The notes under the pieces: model-generated
Told to the model about the DNA's origin: nothing
What the model saw: the letters and a program-made list of their open reading frames with translations, nothing else
Databases searched by the model: none
Position numbers and translations under genes: made by a program
Part shown: positions 28,952 to 37,213 of the stretch, in pieces
Position numbering within the stretch: position 1 is the stretch's first letter
How the letters are laid out: every line of letters starts with the position of its first letter
Origin: Clostridium lentum
GTDB taxonomy: Bacteria; Bacillota; Clostridia; Clostridiales; Clostridiaceae
Reading direction: 5' to 3'
Assembly: GCF_014287815.1 (NCBI RefSeq)
Contig: NZ_JACOOQ010000004.1
Span: forward strand, 99,801-163,800
Length of the DNA stretch: 64,000 nucleotides

Positions 28952-29689
28952 ATGGCTTATGGAGAATTTGCTAAAATTTATGATGATTTAATCAATGAAG
29001 ATATTAATTATGACAATATGATTAGCAGAATAATTGAAATATGCAATGAATATAATATTGAATACAAAGATTATCTTGATGTTGCTTGTGGTACTGGAAA
29101 TGTTACTGTAAGACTAGCAAAGTATTTTAAAGATGTATATGCCGTAGATTTATCTGAAGATATGCTGAGAGAAGCTTTTAATAAATTTAAGGAAAATAGA
29201 ATTAAAGGTAGGATAATTTGTCAAGATATGACTGAAATGCAGCTAAATAGGAAGTTCGATTTAATTACATCAGTTTTAGATTCTACAAATTATATTACTG
29301 ACGAAGATGATTTGAAAAAATATTTCAGTTCTGTTAAAGAGCATTTAAAAGATGACGGGATTTTTATTTTTGATGTTAATTCATATTATAAGTTATCAGA
29401 AATATTAGGTAACAATATTTATACATATAGTGAAGAAGATGTTTTCTACATATGGGAAAATGTTTTTGAAGATGATATGGTTTCAATGTTTCTTACCTTC
29501 TTTGTAAAGCAAGGAGAACTTTATGAAAGATTTGAAGAGGAGCATTTTGAAAGAGCATATAGGGAAGAAGAGCTTGAAAGTGCTCTATCAAATTGTGGAT
29601 TAGAGATAATAAATAAGTTTGATGGATATAGTAATAATAAGGTTCAAGCAAGTAGTGAAAGAATAGTATATGTAGTTAAAAAAATATAA
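28952..29689 (+). CDS. SAM-dependent methyltransferase, class I
   Basis: 245 aa. Motif I YLDVACGTGNVTVRLA (about 43-58) binds S-adenosylmethionine; the acidic loop AVDLSEDML (about 70-78) and the motif IV-like FDLITSVLDSTNYI follow. The rest is a methyltransferase-25-type fold with a beta-rich insertion (residues about 150-200). The substrate is unknown. AAGGGGGAA precedes the ATG. hslO follows after 27 bases, so the two genes are probably one operon. Confidence 0.85.
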   Translation: MAYGEFAKIYDDLINEDINYDNMISRIIEICNEYNIEYKDYLDVACGTGNVTVRLAKYFKDVYAVDLSEDMLREAFNKFKENRIKGRIICQDMTEMQLNRKFDLITSVLDSTNYITDEDDLKKYFSSVKEHLKDDGIFIFDVNSYYKLSEILGNNIYTYSEEDVFYIWENVFEDDMVSMFLTFFVKQGELYERFEEEHFERAYREEELESALSNCGLEIINKFDGYSNNKVQASSERIVYVVKKI

Positions 29690-29716
29690 CTATATTAAAT
29701 TTAGGAGGAAGTATAG

Positions 29717-30598
29717 ATGGAAGATAAGATTATTAATGCGGTAGCTATGGATGGAACTGTTAGAATAATAGCAGGAACAACTACAAATTTAGTAGAAAAA
29801 GTAAGAGAAATTCATGAATGTACACCAGTAGCAGCTGCAGCACTTGGAAGAATGATTACTGCAGGAGCATTATTAGGTACTACTTTAAAATCTGATAAAG
29901 AAATTATGACATTAAGAATTAATGGTGGTGGAGAAGCAGAAGGAATTACTGTAACAGCTCATGAAAATGCTGTTGTTAAAGGATTTATTGGAAATCCTTA
30001 TGGAGATAGACCATTAAACGAAAAAGGTAAGCTCGATGTAGGTGGATATGTAGGCAAAAATGGTAACCTTATAATCATAAAAGATTTAGGAATGAAAGAT
30101 CCATATGTAGGCCAAGTTCCAATATTCTCAGGAGAAATTGCAGAAGATTTAGCATATTATTATACTGTATCAGAACAAACTCCATCAGCAGTATCTTTAG
30201 GTGTATTAGTAGATACTGATTATTCAATAAAGGTTGCAGGTGGATTAATAATTCAAATGCTACCAGGTGCTGAAGAACATATTGCAGATATAGTAACATT
30301 TAGATTGGAAGAAATTCCTACTTTAACTGAAATGTTAAGTGAAGGAAAGACTATAGAAGATATCTTAAACTATTTATTTGATGATATGGGATTAAAGATA
30401 TTAAAAGAAACTAAGCCTGAATTTAAATGTAATTGTTCAAGAGAAAGAGTGGAAAAAGCATTAATATCAATTGGTGAAAAAGATTTAAAAGAGATATATG
30501 AAGAAGGTAAGGATGAAGAAATCAAATGCCACTTCTGTAATACTAAATATGTATTTACTAAGGAACAAATTGGAGAGTTATTAACTAAGATTAAATAA
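29717..30598 (+). CDS. hslO: Hsp33, redox-regulated chaperonin
   Basis: 293 aa. Hsp33 is a cytoplasmic holdase switched on by oxidation. N-terminal core (about 1-230) with [15 protein letters not shown] and [15 protein letters not shown] segments and the linker; the C-terminal zinc centre has all four Cys: CNC at about 235-237 ([10 protein letters not shown]) and CHFC at about 268-271 ([10 protein letters not shown]). GPY-type [13 protein letters not shown] loop present. AGGAGG precedes the start. Ends at a strong terminator. Confidence 0.97.
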   Translation: MEDKIINAVAMDGTVRIIAGTTTNLVEKVREIHECTPVAAAALGRMITAGALLGTTLKSDKEIMTLRINGGGEAEGITVTAHENAVVKGFIGNPYGDRPLNEKGKLDVGGYVGKNGNLIIIKDLGMKDPYVGQVPIFSGEIAEDLAYYYTVSEQTPSAVSLGVLVDTDYSIKVAGGLIIQMLPGAEEHIADIVTFRLEEIPTLTEMLSEGKTIEDILNYLFDDMGLKILKETKPEFKCNCSRERVEKALISIGEKDLKEIYEEGKDEEIKCHFCNTKYVFTKEQIGELLTKIK

Positions 30599-30639
30599 TG
30601 AAAAAGGCTGCTATATTGTAGCCTTTTTCATTATTTTTT
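30597..30639. terminator. Terminator after hslO
   Basis: A 13-bp stem AATGAAAAAGGCT / AGCCTTTTTCATT, 10-base loop, then a T-run. It begins at the hslO stop codon and faces a convergent gene. Confidence 0.9.
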
Positions 30640-30701
30640 AAGAAAGATGTTTTAAGTATTTTATGCAACAAATGTTAGGGATATACGTACTATATTATAG
30701 A

Positions 30702-31403
30702 TTATAAAACAAAGAGACTTCCTCTATCAGTAAGCTTTCCGCTTTTTAAGTAAATAGGTGTGATATTGTGATTATTAAGAAAATTTAACACTTCTTTGCC
30801 ATAAGAATAATGATTTAAGTCTCCAAATAGTGCTAATTTATCGTGAGAAATCATTCCTCCAACACCACCTATAAATCCATATTCAAAACCTTCTAAGATA
30901 ATATCTCCATAAGGCAATAAAAGAACATGAAAATCATCATTTGAAAGAGTCTTATATATTCCAGGATCATTAGTAATTAAAACTTTTTCTCGCAAGGGAA
31001 GAATGGAACACTTTGTATAGCCTTGCTTTACATTAATAATTTTTTTGTGAGTAATATATTTTTTAAAAGCATCATCAGAATACTTTAGGTTATGTATGAA
31101 ATACTCCTTGCTATTTAGTGCGTTTATAGATATATTTTCAGGGTATTTATGGCCAAGGGTGCTAGAACTTTCAATATATTTTATATTATTTTCTTCCAGT
31201 TGTTTTTTAAACTCATCAGGCATATGCTTATTTATTAAGATTAATCTATTTTCTTTATGAAGAATATTTATTTGTATATCTACATGGCCATCAATTGCAT
31301 TATACAAAGCTTTAGATTGAGGAATTTTAATTATTTTAAGCCCTAGCTTGTTTAAATTATTACATTCTTCATCTGTAGTTTTATAATCAACAAAACAAAT
31401 CAT
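30702..31403 (-). CDS. DUF6873-type GME-fold protein, probably non-catalytic
   Basis: 233 aa. It resembles the clostridial family annotated as DUF6873, which has the fold of guanidino-modifying enzymes (arginine/agmatine deiminases). The pseudo-symmetric segments include DGHVDIQI (38-45), VKQGYTKCSILPL (125-137), GDIILEGFEYGFIGGVGGM (166-184) and the C-terminal GSLFVL. In active enzymes a GG-x-x-H-C type loop carries the catalytic Cys; the corresponding GGVGGM has none, so it may bind rather than modify a ligand. Family name is from memory. AAAGGAG precedes the ATG; single gene diverging from ytxC. Confidence 0.65.
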   Translation of the reverse strand: MICFVDYKTTDEECNNLNKLGLKIIKIPQSKALYNAIDGHVDIQINILHKENRLILINKHMPDEFKKQLEENNIKYIESSSTLGHKYPENISINALNSKEYFIHNLKYSDDAFKKYITHKKIINVKQGYTKCSILPLREKVLITNDPGIYKTLSNDDFHVLLLPYGDIILEGFEYGFIGGVGGMISHDKLALFGDLNHYSYGKEVLNFLNNHNITPIYLKSGKLTDRGSLFVL

Positions 31404-31546
31404 TAAATTAACTCCTTTTATTTATAATATATATAAAATAAACAAAATTTATCTAAAAATCAATAAATTTAAACAGTTACTATTTATAAATGTTGAATAT
31501 AGAAAACTTTTTAATACATACTATTATTAAGGAAGGAGTGAAATCC

Positions 31547-32437
31547 ATGCTGGTAATGAAGTTAGTACACAATAATGACTTAGATTTTGTAAAAGAGTTA
31601 CAAGAGTTACGACAGTTATTAAAAAAGAAGAATATAACAATGGGAATTGTTGAAAGCGGAGAGGGAAGCTCTAATATAATTAAGATAATATGTAATAATG
31701 AAAGTTATAATGATAGGATTAGAAACACTATTTATTTATATATAAGTAATATTTTGTATTCGGTAGTGGTTAAGGAATATAGAAAAAAAGAATTGTTTAA
31801 TTATTTAATGGAAAACTATTTTTTCTTGAAGCAAAATGAGGTTATGGAAGTGGAAGAAAAAATAGTTAGGGTATTACAAAATGAAGAAAAAGTTACCGAT
31901 GAAAAAATGTTTTATTGCATTAATAAGATAAATTGTATAATTGAAAAGATAAAGGAATGCTTAGAGGAAAATGAAGTTATAAATATTAAAGGTTTTATAA
32001 CCTTTAGAATGAAAGAGCTTAGGGAAGATATTGAGTGTATCATTGATAAAATAGTTGAAGATTATATGATTGAAAAGGAATACAAAGAGTTTATAAAATT
32101 ATTAAAATATTTTGTAGATATTCAAGAAAGTAAAATAGAAAAGATTGATATATATATACAAAGTGATGGGGGATATGTATTAAAAGATGGCCTTGATAAT
32201 GATGTTTTTGAAGAGTTTGTCAAGGAAATATATGAATGTAAGATTGATACGGAAGCTAATGTAGAAGATATAATTATTAGTGGTCTTATTACAAATGCAC
32301 CAAAAGAAGTAGTAATTCATAATAAAGACAAAGCCTTAAACTTAGAGTTTATTGATACTATTAAAAATGTATTCGGTGAGAGGGTAACTTTTTGTAATGG
32401 CTGTAGTAAGTGCTTGGCAAGTAAGTTGAAAATTTAA
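31547..32437 (+). CDS. YtxC-like putative sporulation protein
   Basis: 296 aa from the ATG at 31547 (GGAAGGAG 8 bases upstream). It matches the YtxC family in layout: a long Lys/Glu-rich helical protein, with the signature INIKGFITFRMKELREDIE at about residues 145-163, and a C-terminal region ending in CNGCSKCL. ytxC commonly lies just upstream of the translation genes around infC in Bacillus and Clostridium, as here. The function is uncertain; it was named for a sporulation association. No membrane segment. It ends shortly before the infC promoter. Confidence 0.82.
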   Translation: MLVMKLVHNNDLDFVKELQELRQLLKKKNITMGIVESGEGSSNIIKIICNNESYNDRIRNTIYLYISNILYSVVVKEYRKKELFNYLMENYFFLKQNEVMEVEEKIVRVLQNEEKVTDEKMFYCINKINCIIEKIKECLEENEVINIKGFITFRMKELREDIECIIDKIVEDYMIEKEYKEFIKLLKYFVDIQESKIEKIDIYIQSDGGYVLKDGLDNDVFEEFVKEIYECKIDTEANVEDIIISGLITNAPKEVVIHNKDKALNLEFIDTIKNVFGERVTFCNGCSKCLASKLKI

Positions 32438-32449
32438 AAAAATTAATAA

Positions 32450-32478
32450 TTGACAACTAAAAGATAGCATGATAGAAT
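32450..32478 (+). promoter_or_regulatory. Promoter of infC-rpmI-rplT
   Basis: Consensus TTGACA (32450-32455), exactly 17 bases, TAGAAT (32473-32478). Confidence 0.85.
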
Positions 32479-32483
32479 TTAAA

Positions 32484-32655
32484 ATGTTAAGAAGGAACTG
32501 CCGTTTCTCACCTTACGGCAAAGCTTAGTAAGGTAATACGTATGAAATTTGTATCTAGTAATATATTATTATGTCTAGATTTAGTTTGATAATAATGGAT
32601 GGCAGTAATGTCATCCATTTATTATATAAAAATGCTTTTTTCATTGGTACATTTT
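32484..32655 (+). promoter_or_regulatory. Structured infC leader, L20-leader-like attenuator
   Basis: About 190 nt of leader. TGCCGT (32499-32504) pairs with ACGGCA (32515-32520), and ACCTTAC in that loop and arm can pair with GTAAGGT (32528-32534), giving a pseudoknot or switch. Further down AATGGATG (32594-32601) pairs with CATCCATT (32612-32619) before a T-rich stretch, a terminator-like hairpin. In other Firmicutes ribosomal protein L20 binds this leader and represses the operon; the same is inferred here. Confidence 0.6.
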
Positions 32656-32671
32656 ATCGGAGGTGAACGAT

Positions 32672-33184
32672 ATCAGTAAAAATTTTACTTGTAACGAAAG
32701 TATAAAAGAAAAGGAAGTAAGAGTTATTGATGCAGAAGGTAATCAATTGGGAATACTTCAAACAAAAGAAGCTCAAAGAATGGCAGATGAGAGTGAATTA
32801 GATTTAGTTATGATCTCGCCAAATGCAAAACCACCAGTATGTAAAATAATGGATTTAGGTAAATATATTTATGAGCAAGCAAAAAAGGAAAAAGAAGCAA
32901 AAAAGAAGCAAAAAGTAACAGTAATTAAAGAAATCAGATGTGGAATCACAATTGAGGAAAATGATATTGCTATTAAAGCTAAAAATGCTAGAAAATTCCT
33001 AGTGGATGGGGATAAAGTTAAAATAACTATAAGATTTAAAGGTAGAGAAGCAGCATTATCTCATTTAGGTGTTAAAATACTTGATAATTTTGTTTCTAAA
33101 CTTGAAGATGTTTGTGTAGTAGAAAAACCTGCTAAACAAGATGGAAGAAACATGACTATGGTTTTAGCCCCAAAAAAAGCATAA
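32672..33184 (+). CDS. infC: Translation initiation factor IF-3, AUC start
   Basis: 170 aa. IF-3 binds the 30S subunit and checks the start codon. N-domain with [20 protein letters not shown] (about 14-33) and [19 protein letters not shown], Lys-rich linker (about 70-85), C-domain with [13 protein letters not shown] and [14 protein letters not shown]. No ATG or TTG fits. GGAGG (32659-32663) is 8 bases before ATC at 32672, so the start codon is probably AUC; a GTG at 32663 overlaps the Shine-Dalgarno and cannot use it. A rare start codon is the known device by which IF-3 represses its own gene. rpmI follows after 21 bases. Confidence 0.95.
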   Translation: MSKNFTCNESIKEKEVRVIDAEGNQLGILQTKEAQRMADESELDLVMISPNAKPPVCKIMDLGKYIYEQAKKEKEAKKKQKVTVIKEIRCGITIEENDIAIKAKNARKFLVDGDKVKITIRFKGREAALSHLGVKILDNFVSKLEDVCVVEKPAKQDGRNMTMVLAPKKA

Positions 33185-33205
33185 TCTGAGAGGAGGATAT
33201 TTATC

Positions 33206-33403
33206 ATGCCAAAAATGAAAACTCACAAAGGTGCAGCAAAAAGATTTAGAAAAACAGGTACAGGAAAGTTAAAGAGAGCAAAGGCTTTCAAGAGCCACAT
33301 CTTAACTAAGAAAAGCGCTAAGAGAAAGAGAAACTTAAGAAAAGGTGCTTATGTTTCAACTACTCAAGAAAAAGCAATGAAGAAATTATTACCATACCTA
33401 TAA
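33206..33403 (+). CDS. rpmI: 50S ribosomal protein L35
   Basis: 65 aa, standard L35 length, very basic: [18 protein letters not shown] at the start and [16 protein letters not shown] in the middle. GAGAGGAGG precedes the ATG. Middle gene of the classic infC-rpmI-rplT operon. Confidence 0.98.
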   Translation: MPKMKTHKGAAKRFRKTGTGKLKRAKAFKSHILTKKSAKRKRNLRKGAYVSTTQEKAMKKLLPYL

Positions 33404-33430
33404 TTTAAGAAGGTTTAGGAGGACTAAAGA

Positions 33431-33790
33431 ATGGCAAGAGTTAAAAGAGCGGTAAATTCACGTAAGAATCATAAAAAAGTATTAAAGCTTGCTAAAGGTT
33501 ACTACGGTGGAAAGAGCAGATTATTCAAAACTGCTAACGAAACTGTAATAAGAGCTTTAAGAAATGCATATGTAGGAAGAAGATTAAAGAAGAGAGATTT
33601 CAGAAGATTATGGATAGCAAGAATAAATGCTGCTTCAAGAATGAATGGACTTTCTTATTCAAAATTCATGAATGGAATAAAATTAGCTGGTGTTGATATC
33701 AACAGAAAGATGTTATCTGAAATAGCTATAAATGATCCAAAATCATTTGCTGAATTAGTTGAATTAGCTAAGAAAAACTTAAATGCTTAA
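33431..33790 (+). CDS. rplT: 50S ribosomal protein L20
   Basis: 119 aa, standard L20 length. N-terminal basic extension [20 protein letters not shown] and the RNA-binding segment [20 protein letters not shown], then [20 protein letters not shown] of the C-terminal globular domain. L20 is needed early in 50S assembly and in Firmicutes represses its own operon through the leader. Ends before two tandem terminators. Confidence 0.98.
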   Translation: MARVKRAVNSRKNHKKVLKLAKGYYGGKSRLFKTANETVIRALRNAYVGRRLKKRDFRRLWIARINAASRMNGLSYSKFMNGIKLAGVDINRKMLSEIAINDPKSFAELVELAKKNLNA

Positions 33791-33799
33791 TTAATACAT

Positions 33800-33823
33800 A
33801 ATGCGACTTATGTCGCATTTTTA
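33800..33823 (+). terminator. First terminator after rplT
   Basis: Perfect stem AATGCGAC / GTCGCATT with loop TTAT, then TTTATT. Confidence 0.88.
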
Positions 33824-33830
33824 TTATATA

Positions 33831-33873
33831 AAAAAGTAGCATCTTTATTTATTAAGAGAGATGCTGCTTTTTT
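33831..33873 (+). terminator. Second, tandem terminator after rplT
   Basis: A 14-bp stem AAAAAGTAGCATCT / AGATGCTGCTTTTT (one G-T pair) followed by T; 8 bases after the first hairpin. Confidence 0.85.
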
Positions 33874-33912
33874 GTAATTAAAGTTTTCATTAGATAAATT
33901 AAAAAAATATAC

Positions 33913-33940
33913 TTATACTTTTAGTAGGATAGTGTATAAT
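33913..33940 (+). promoter_or_regulatory. Candidate trkH promoter
   Basis: TTATAC (33913-33918), 16-base spacer, TATAAT (33935-33940), about 57 bases before the trkH start. Confidence 0.5.
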
Positions 33941-33996
33941 AATTTGGTAAAGTATTATTTTGGTATTTAAAATTTTTGTTTAGCAGAGGTGTATAT

Positions 33997-35343
33997 ATGC
34001 AGTATAGGTTAAATAAAGGTTCTAAACTTAATCCAATGCAGATCCTTTCACTGGGATTTTTAGCAATAATACTGGTAGGTGGAATATTGCTATCATTACC
34101 TATTTCATCATCTACTGGAGAATATACTAGCTTTATTGATGCTGTATTTACTTCGACTTCAGCAGTATGTGTAACAGGACTAATAACTGTAGATACAGGA
34201 ACTCATTGGAATTTGTTTGGTAAAACTGTAATTATGATATTGATTGAAATTGGTGGATTAGGATTTATGTCTTTTACTACTTTAATAGCAATTTTACTTG
34301 GTAAGAAGATAACCCTTAGAGAAAGATTGATTTTACAAAATGCAATGAATACATTTAATATTCAAGGAGTAGTAAAAATGGTTAAATATATACTGTTATT
34401 CACCACTTCAATTCAATTAATTGGTGCACTTATATTTTGCACACAATTAATACCTGAATATGGATTAAGTAAAGGGTTATTTTATAGTATATTTCATTCT
34501 ATTTCAGCATTTTGTAATGCAGGCTTTGATATTTTTGGTGGCGGGGTGAGTTTAACGACTCACAATACAAATACTGTGGTAATACTAACAGCAGCAGCAC
34601 TTATAATTATAGGTGGATTAGGTTTTAGTGTATGGACAGAACTATATAATGTAAGAAGGATAAGAAGGTTTTCAGTACATACAAAAATAGTTCTACTGGT
34701 TACTGGATTCTTGGTAATAGGAGGCACTGTTTTAATGCTTTTATTTGAATATAATAATCCTGAAACCTTAGCATATATGGATGGTGGAGAAAAGGTTTTA
34801 AATTCTTTCTTTTCAGCTGTAACACCTAGAACAGCAGGATTTAATAGTATATCTACGTCTGGCATGACTGGTGCTGGTAAGTTTTTAACAATGATTTTGA
34901 TGATAATTGGAGGTTCACCTGGATCAACTGCTGGTGGAATAAAAACAACAACTGTAGGTGTATTAATATTAACAGTAATTTGTGTTATAAAAAGAAGAGA
35001 AGATACAGAGGTTTTTTCAAAGAAAATATCAAAAGATCTTGTTTATAAAGCATTTACCTTATTCTTTATAGGTTCAGGTCTTGTTATAGTGGTAAGTTTA
35101 ATATTATCATTTACTGAAGCGGGGGCATCTTTTACAGCTATTTTATATGAAACTGTTTCTGCTTTTGGTACAGCAGGTTTGACTATTGGTCTTACACCAA
35201 ATTTAAGCATCATTGGAAAAGTGTTAATTATGATGATGATGTATATTGGAAGAGTAGGACCTTTAACTGTAGTATTATCATTGACTAAAGAAAAAGTTAG
35301 AAGTGGAATTAAATATCCAGAAGGAAAAATATTAATAGGTTAG
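33997..35343 (+). CDS. trkH: TrkH/KtrB-family potassium transporter subunit
   Basis: 448 aa integral membrane protein for K+ uptake. The four filter loops of the family are visible: TSAVCVTGLITVD, HSISAFCNAGFDIFG, SAVTPRTAGFNSIS and ETVSAFGTAGLTIGLT, each with the filter Gly, separated by M1-P-M2 helices (about ten hydrophobic segments). Its size and the partner next to it fit the KtrAB type. I start at the ATG at 33997 with GAGGTG upstream; the earlier in-frame codon at 33976 has none. The regulatory trkA/ktrA gene follows after 12 bases. Confidence 0.95.
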   Translation: MQYRLNKGSKLNPMQILSLGFLAIILVGGILLSLPISSSTGEYTSFIDAVFTSTSAVCVTGLITVDTGTHWNLFGKTVIMILIEIGGLGFMSFTTLIAILLGKKITLRERLILQNAMNTFNIQGVVKMVKYILLFTTSIQLIGALIFCTQLIPEYGLSKGLFYSIFHSISAFCNAGFDIFGGGVSLTTHNTNTVVILTAAALIIIGGLGFSVWTELYNVRRIRRFSVHTKIVLLVTGFLVIGGTVLMLLFEYNNPETLAYMDGGEKVLNSFFSAVTPRTAGFNSISTSGMTGAGKFLTMILMIIGGSPGSTAGGIKTTTVGVLILTVICVIKRREDTEVFSKKISKDLVYKAFTLFFIGSGLVIVVSLILSFTEAGASFTAILYETVSAFGTAGLTIGLTPNLSIIGKVLIMMMMYIGRVGPLTVVLSLTKEKVRSGIKYPEGKILIG

Positions 35344-35355
35344 GAGAAAGTAATA

Positions 35356-36027
35356 ATGGCAAGTGGAAAACAATTTGTAGTTATAGGTCTTGGTAGATTT
35401 GGTCAATCTGTGGCAAAAACATTATATGATCTAGGCCATGATGTATTAGCTATAGATATAGATGAAGAATCAGTAAGAGAAATTTCAGAAAATGTAACTC
35501 ATGCTGTGCAGTTAGATGCAACAGATGAAACATCTATAAAAAGCTTAGGACTTAGAAATTTTGATGTTGCAGTAATTACTATTGGTTCAAATATACAAGC
35601 GAGCGTAATGATTACACTTTTAGTTAAAGAACTTGGAATTAAATACATTATAGCAAAGGGGCAAAGTGAACTTCATGCTAAGGTATTATACAAAATTGGT
35701 GCTGATAGAGTAGTGCTTCCAGAAAAAGATATGGGTATAAGAGTAGCTCATAATTTAGTGTCTTCCAGTATAGTGGATTATATAGAATTATCATCTGATT
35801 ATAGCATTTTAGAAATTAAGCCACTAAAGGTATGGGACAATAAAACTTTAAATGAACTAAATTTAAGAAGTAAATATGGAATTAATGTTATTGCCATAAA
35901 AAAAGGTGAGGAAATTGATATAACACCAAGTGCAAATGCTGTTATAGAAAGTGAAGATGTTCTGGTAGTTATTGGACCAACAAATAACTTAGGTAATTTA
36001 GAAGAAATAATTGTTAAACAGAAGTAA
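35356..36027 (+). CDS. trkA: TrkA/KtrA-type regulatory subunit
   Basis: 223 aa cytoplasmic gating ring subunit of the K+ transporter. RCK-N Rossmann domain (about 5-130) with VIGLGRFGQSVAKTLYDLGHDVLAID, where the GxGxxG and final Asp bind adenine nucleotides, then TDETSIKSLG and GSNIQASVMITLLVKELG; RCK-C domain about 140-220 (LNELNLRSKYGINVIAI). The length and single RCK unit match KtrA. Co-transcribed with trkH. The ribosome-binding site of the next gene overlaps its stop codon. Confidence 0.94.
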   Translation: MASGKQFVVIGLGRFGQSVAKTLYDLGHDVLAIDIDEESVREISENVTHAVQLDATDETSIKSLGLRNFDVAVITIGSNIQASVMITLLVKELGIKYIIAKGQSELHAKVLYKIGADRVVLPEKDMGIRVAHNLVSSSIVDYIELSSDYSILEIKPLKVWDNKTLNELNLRSKYGINVIAIKKGEEIDITPSANAVIESEDVLVVIGPTNNLGNLEEIIVKQK

Positions 36028-36040
36028 GAGGTGCTGCACT

Positions 36041-36817
36041 TTGATAGTCATTGAAAGTAAAGAAAATTCTTTATTTAAGAATATTAAAAAGCTTAAAGAA
36101 AGAAAAAATAGATCTAAAGAAAAGAAATATATTATAGAAGGTTTTAGGTTGGTAGAAGAAGGGTTTAAAGCTGGTGCAGATATTGAATGCTTAGTTATAG
36201 AAGAAGGAAATGAGCAGAAAGTAAATGAATTCTTAAAAGAATACTTAACAGTATCTAAAATTTATTTAATGAAAAAAAGTTTGTTTGGTCAGCTTATTGC
36301 TACAGAAAAGACTCAAGGTGTATTAGCTGTTGTGAAGATGAATGATAGTACAGAAGAAATAAAAGGAGATTTTTATCTTTTATGTGATAAAGTTCAAGAT
36401 CCAGGAAATTTGGGAACTATTATTAGAACTGCCCATGCAGCTGGTGCTTCAGGAATAATTTTAACAAAGGGTACAGTTGATATATATAATGATAAGACTA
36501 TAAGGTCAACAATGGGATCAGTTTTTTATCTGCCAATTATATATGATAATGACCTCAGCTTCTTAAAGAAACTTAAAGAGGATGGTTTTAGCTTAGTTAC
36601 TACATCACTTCAGGAATCAAAGGATTTCTTTCAAGAGGATTTAAGAGGTAAGGTAATATTAGGTGTTGGTAATGAAGGTAATGGCATCAGTGATGAGATA
36701 TTTGCTATGGCAGATAAAAAGGTTAAGATACCTATGCCAGGTGGTGCAGAAAGTTTAAATGTGGCAGTGGCTTCATCAATAATACTTTTTGAGAAAGTTA
36801 GACAAGGAATGCTATAA
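36041..36817 (+). CDS. SpoU/TrmH-family RNA 2'-O-methyltransferase
   Basis: 258 aa. SPOUT-fold enzyme that methylates ribose 2'-OH in rRNA or tRNA with SAM. An N-terminal substrate-binding domain (about 1-95, KKYIIEGFRLVEEGF) precedes the catalytic domain with motif 1 DKVQDPGNLGTIIRTAHAAG, motif 2 LGVGNEGNGIS and motif 3 IPMPGGAESLNVAVA that forms the knot. I start at TTG 36041, 7 bases after AGAGGTG; the longer reading from 36011 would overlap trkA. It resembles Bacillus YsgA, which also lies upstream of pheS. The exact target nucleotide is unknown. Confidence 0.9.
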   Translation: MIVIESKENSLFKNIKKLKERKNRSKEKKYIIEGFRLVEEGFKAGADIECLVIEEGNEQKVNEFLKEYLTVSKIYLMKKSLFGQLIATEKTQGVLAVVKMNDSTEEIKGDFYLLCDKVQDPGNLGTIIRTAHAAGASGIILTKGTVDIYNDKTIRSTMGSVFYLPIIYDNDLSFLKKLKEDGFSLVTTSLQESKDFFQEDLRGKVILGVGNEGNGISDEIFAMADKKVKIPMPGGAESLNVAVASSIILFEKVRQGML

Positions 36818-36837
36818 AAGTATTTTTTAATAAATAC

Positions 36838-36866
36838 TTGAAAAAAATAATCTTTATTTGTATAAT
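36838..36866 (+). promoter_or_regulatory. Promoter of the pheST T-box transcript
   Basis: TTGAAA (36838-36843), exactly 17 bases, TATAAT (36861-36866). Confidence 0.85.
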
Positions 36867-36884
36867 AAGTTGAAAAGAATATGT

Positions 36885-37125
36885 AAATACTGTGAATGAG
36901 AGAGTAATTATAAGGAATATTTCAGGGAGAAAAAGTCTAAGACTGGAAGCTTTTTTAATAAAAATTATAATGAAGTTCGCTCAGGAGTACTAGTTGTGAA
37001 GTAATAGTAGTAACTAGCGGTTTAACCGTTATTTTAATTAAGAGGATATTGTACCATTTGTATAATATCAACTAGGGTGGTAACGCGGATATTCCGTCCC
37101 TTTTGGGATGAATATCCTTTTTTTT
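36885..37125 (+). ncRNA. T-box riboswitch, phenylalanine-type, upstream of pheS
   Basis: T-box sequence AGGGTGGTAACGCGG (about 37074-37088) overlaps a terminator in which GGATATTCCGTCCC pairs with GGGATGAATATCC before a T-run (37087-37125). On the 3' side of stem I, GAAG-TTC-GC (36972-36980) places TTC at 36976-36978 as the specifier, a phenylalanine codon. Uncharged tRNA-Phe should stabilise the antiterminator and turn on pheS-pheT. Confidence 0.93.
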
Positions 37126-37213
37126 ATTTACAAATTATTTTAGTTGCATAGCAATTAAATTAAAAGTATTTAATATTCGTAAGATACTGATTAAAAAAGA
37201 AGGGAGTAATATT

